Part shown: in pieces, positions 5,613-5,909 of the stretch
Position numbering within the stretch: the stretch's first letter is position 1
How the letters are laid out: every line of letters begins with the position of its first letter
Source of the DNA: Phycisphaerae bacterium
Lineage (GTDB): Bacteria; Planctomycetota; Phycisphaerae; Phycisphaerales; UBA1924
Direction: 5' to 3'
Length of the DNA stretch: 5,909 nucleotides
NCBI GenBank assembly: GCA_016794945.1
Contig: JAEUIX010000275.1
Coordinates: 1-5,909, forward strand
The notes under the pieces: generated by a model
The model's database searches: none
What the model was told of the DNA's origin: nothing
What the model saw: only the letters and a program-made list of their open reading frames with translations
Position numbers and translations under genes: made by a program

Positions 5613-5909
5613 TCAGGCCGGCTCGATGGTGCGGAGCGACAGCCCGTATTCCTGCAGCTTGATCTTGACCTCGCTGAGCGAAGTGGCGCCGAAGTTCTTG
5701 ACGCCAAGGAGTTCCGCCTCGGTGTGCGAGACCAGGTCGGCCAGGGTCTGGATGTTGAGCAGCTGCAGGGCCTTGCGGGCGCGGACCGAGAGGTTCATCT
5801 CGGCCACGCTCTTCATCATGAGGTGTTCCTGGCCGCTCCCCTTGAGGCTCTCGATCATCTGGCGGCGGGCCTGGCGGTGGGCCTCTTCGCGGCCCTGGCC
5901 CAGGCGCAG
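5613..5909 (-). CDS. rpoA: RNA polymerase alpha subunit, C-terminal domain (partial)
   Basis: These are the last 98 codons of a gene cut by the right window edge; the frame is open to base 5909, so the ATG at 5858 is internal. Fragment residues 1-35 are a charged helical linker (GREEAHRQARRQ). Residues 36-95 are an RNA polymerase alpha C-terminal domain, the helix-hairpin-helix module that binds UP-element DNA and activators: MNLSVRARKAL (38-48), LADLVSHTEAELLGVKNFG (56-74), TSLSEVKIKL (76-85) and GLSLR (89-93). Aligned by eye to Escherichia coli alpha, R265 is kept (R43) and G296 and S299 are kept (G74, S77), but N268 is Lys (K46) and K298 is Thr (T76). No rplQ follows, unlike the usual ribosomal operon; a terminator does. 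Whether this is the core alpha subunit or a second protein with an alpha-CTD (planctomycetes also have TPR/alpha-CTD proteins) cannot be decided without the missing N-terminal part. The linker does not resemble the TPR type, so rpoA is favoured. Confidence 0.78.
   Translation of the reverse strand: MRLGQGREEAHRQARRQMIESLKGSGQEHLMMKSVAEMNLSVRARKALQLLNIQTLADLVSHTEAELLGVKNFGATSLSEVKIKLQEYGLSLRTIEPA

Noticed and set aside
1..5909. CRISPR array, insertion sequence, tRNA or rRNA gene, toxin-antitoxin or defence module
   Set aside because: I found no spaced direct repeats, transposase-like motifs, terminal repeats or RNA gene signatures on either strand. The gene content is housekeeping.

Overview
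The window is a GC-rich stretch (about 70% G+C by eye) of a bacterial chromosome holding ordinary, mostly housekeeping genes. The best-supported block is a three-gene peptidoglycan precursor operon on the minus strand, read right to left as murE, murF, mraY. The DNPR motif in MurE points to a meso-diaminopimelate (Gram-negative type) wall. The high G+C, the broken-up mur cluster and the short Bfd-like ferredoxin with an extended tail together suggest Planctomycetota, perhaps a Phycisphaerae-like lineage. That placement is an inference from general resemblance and has not been tested by a search.

Layout from left to right: (1) 1-196, the 3' end of asnS (asparaginyl-tRNA synthetase), plus strand, cut by the window edge. 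(2) 268-636, a small soluble protein resembling the DUF2019 family, plus strand, GTG start. (3) 637-883, a convergent intergenic stretch with no clear terminator and one doubtful 49-codon ORF. (4) 884-5112, the minus-strand operon murE (5112-3520), murF (3523-2069) and mraY (2059-884). murE and murF overlap by four bases (GTGA), and murF and mraY are nine bases apart, so the three are almost certainly co-transcribed and translationally coupled. (5) 5113-5217, a 105-base divergent control region with a short perfect dyad. (6) 5218-5529, a plus-strand Bfd-type [2Fe-2S] protein. (7) 5558-5582, a strong hairpin between convergent genes. (8) 5613-5909, the 3' end of a minus-strand gene carrying an RNA polymerase alpha C-terminal domain, cut by the right edge.

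The three Mur enzymes carry out consecutive steps. MurE adds the third stem-peptide residue, MurF adds D-Ala-D-Ala, and MraY moves the finished phospho-MurNAc-pentapeptide onto the undecaprenyl carrier to make lipid I. The usual dcw neighbours (ftsI upstream; murD, ftsW and murG downstream) are missing at both ends. I see no mobile element, CRISPR array, tRNA, rRNA or novel defence-like system. The items most worth a second look are the divergent Bfd/murE arrangement, the altered DNA-contact residues in the alpha-CTD, and the unexplained convergent gap at 637-883.
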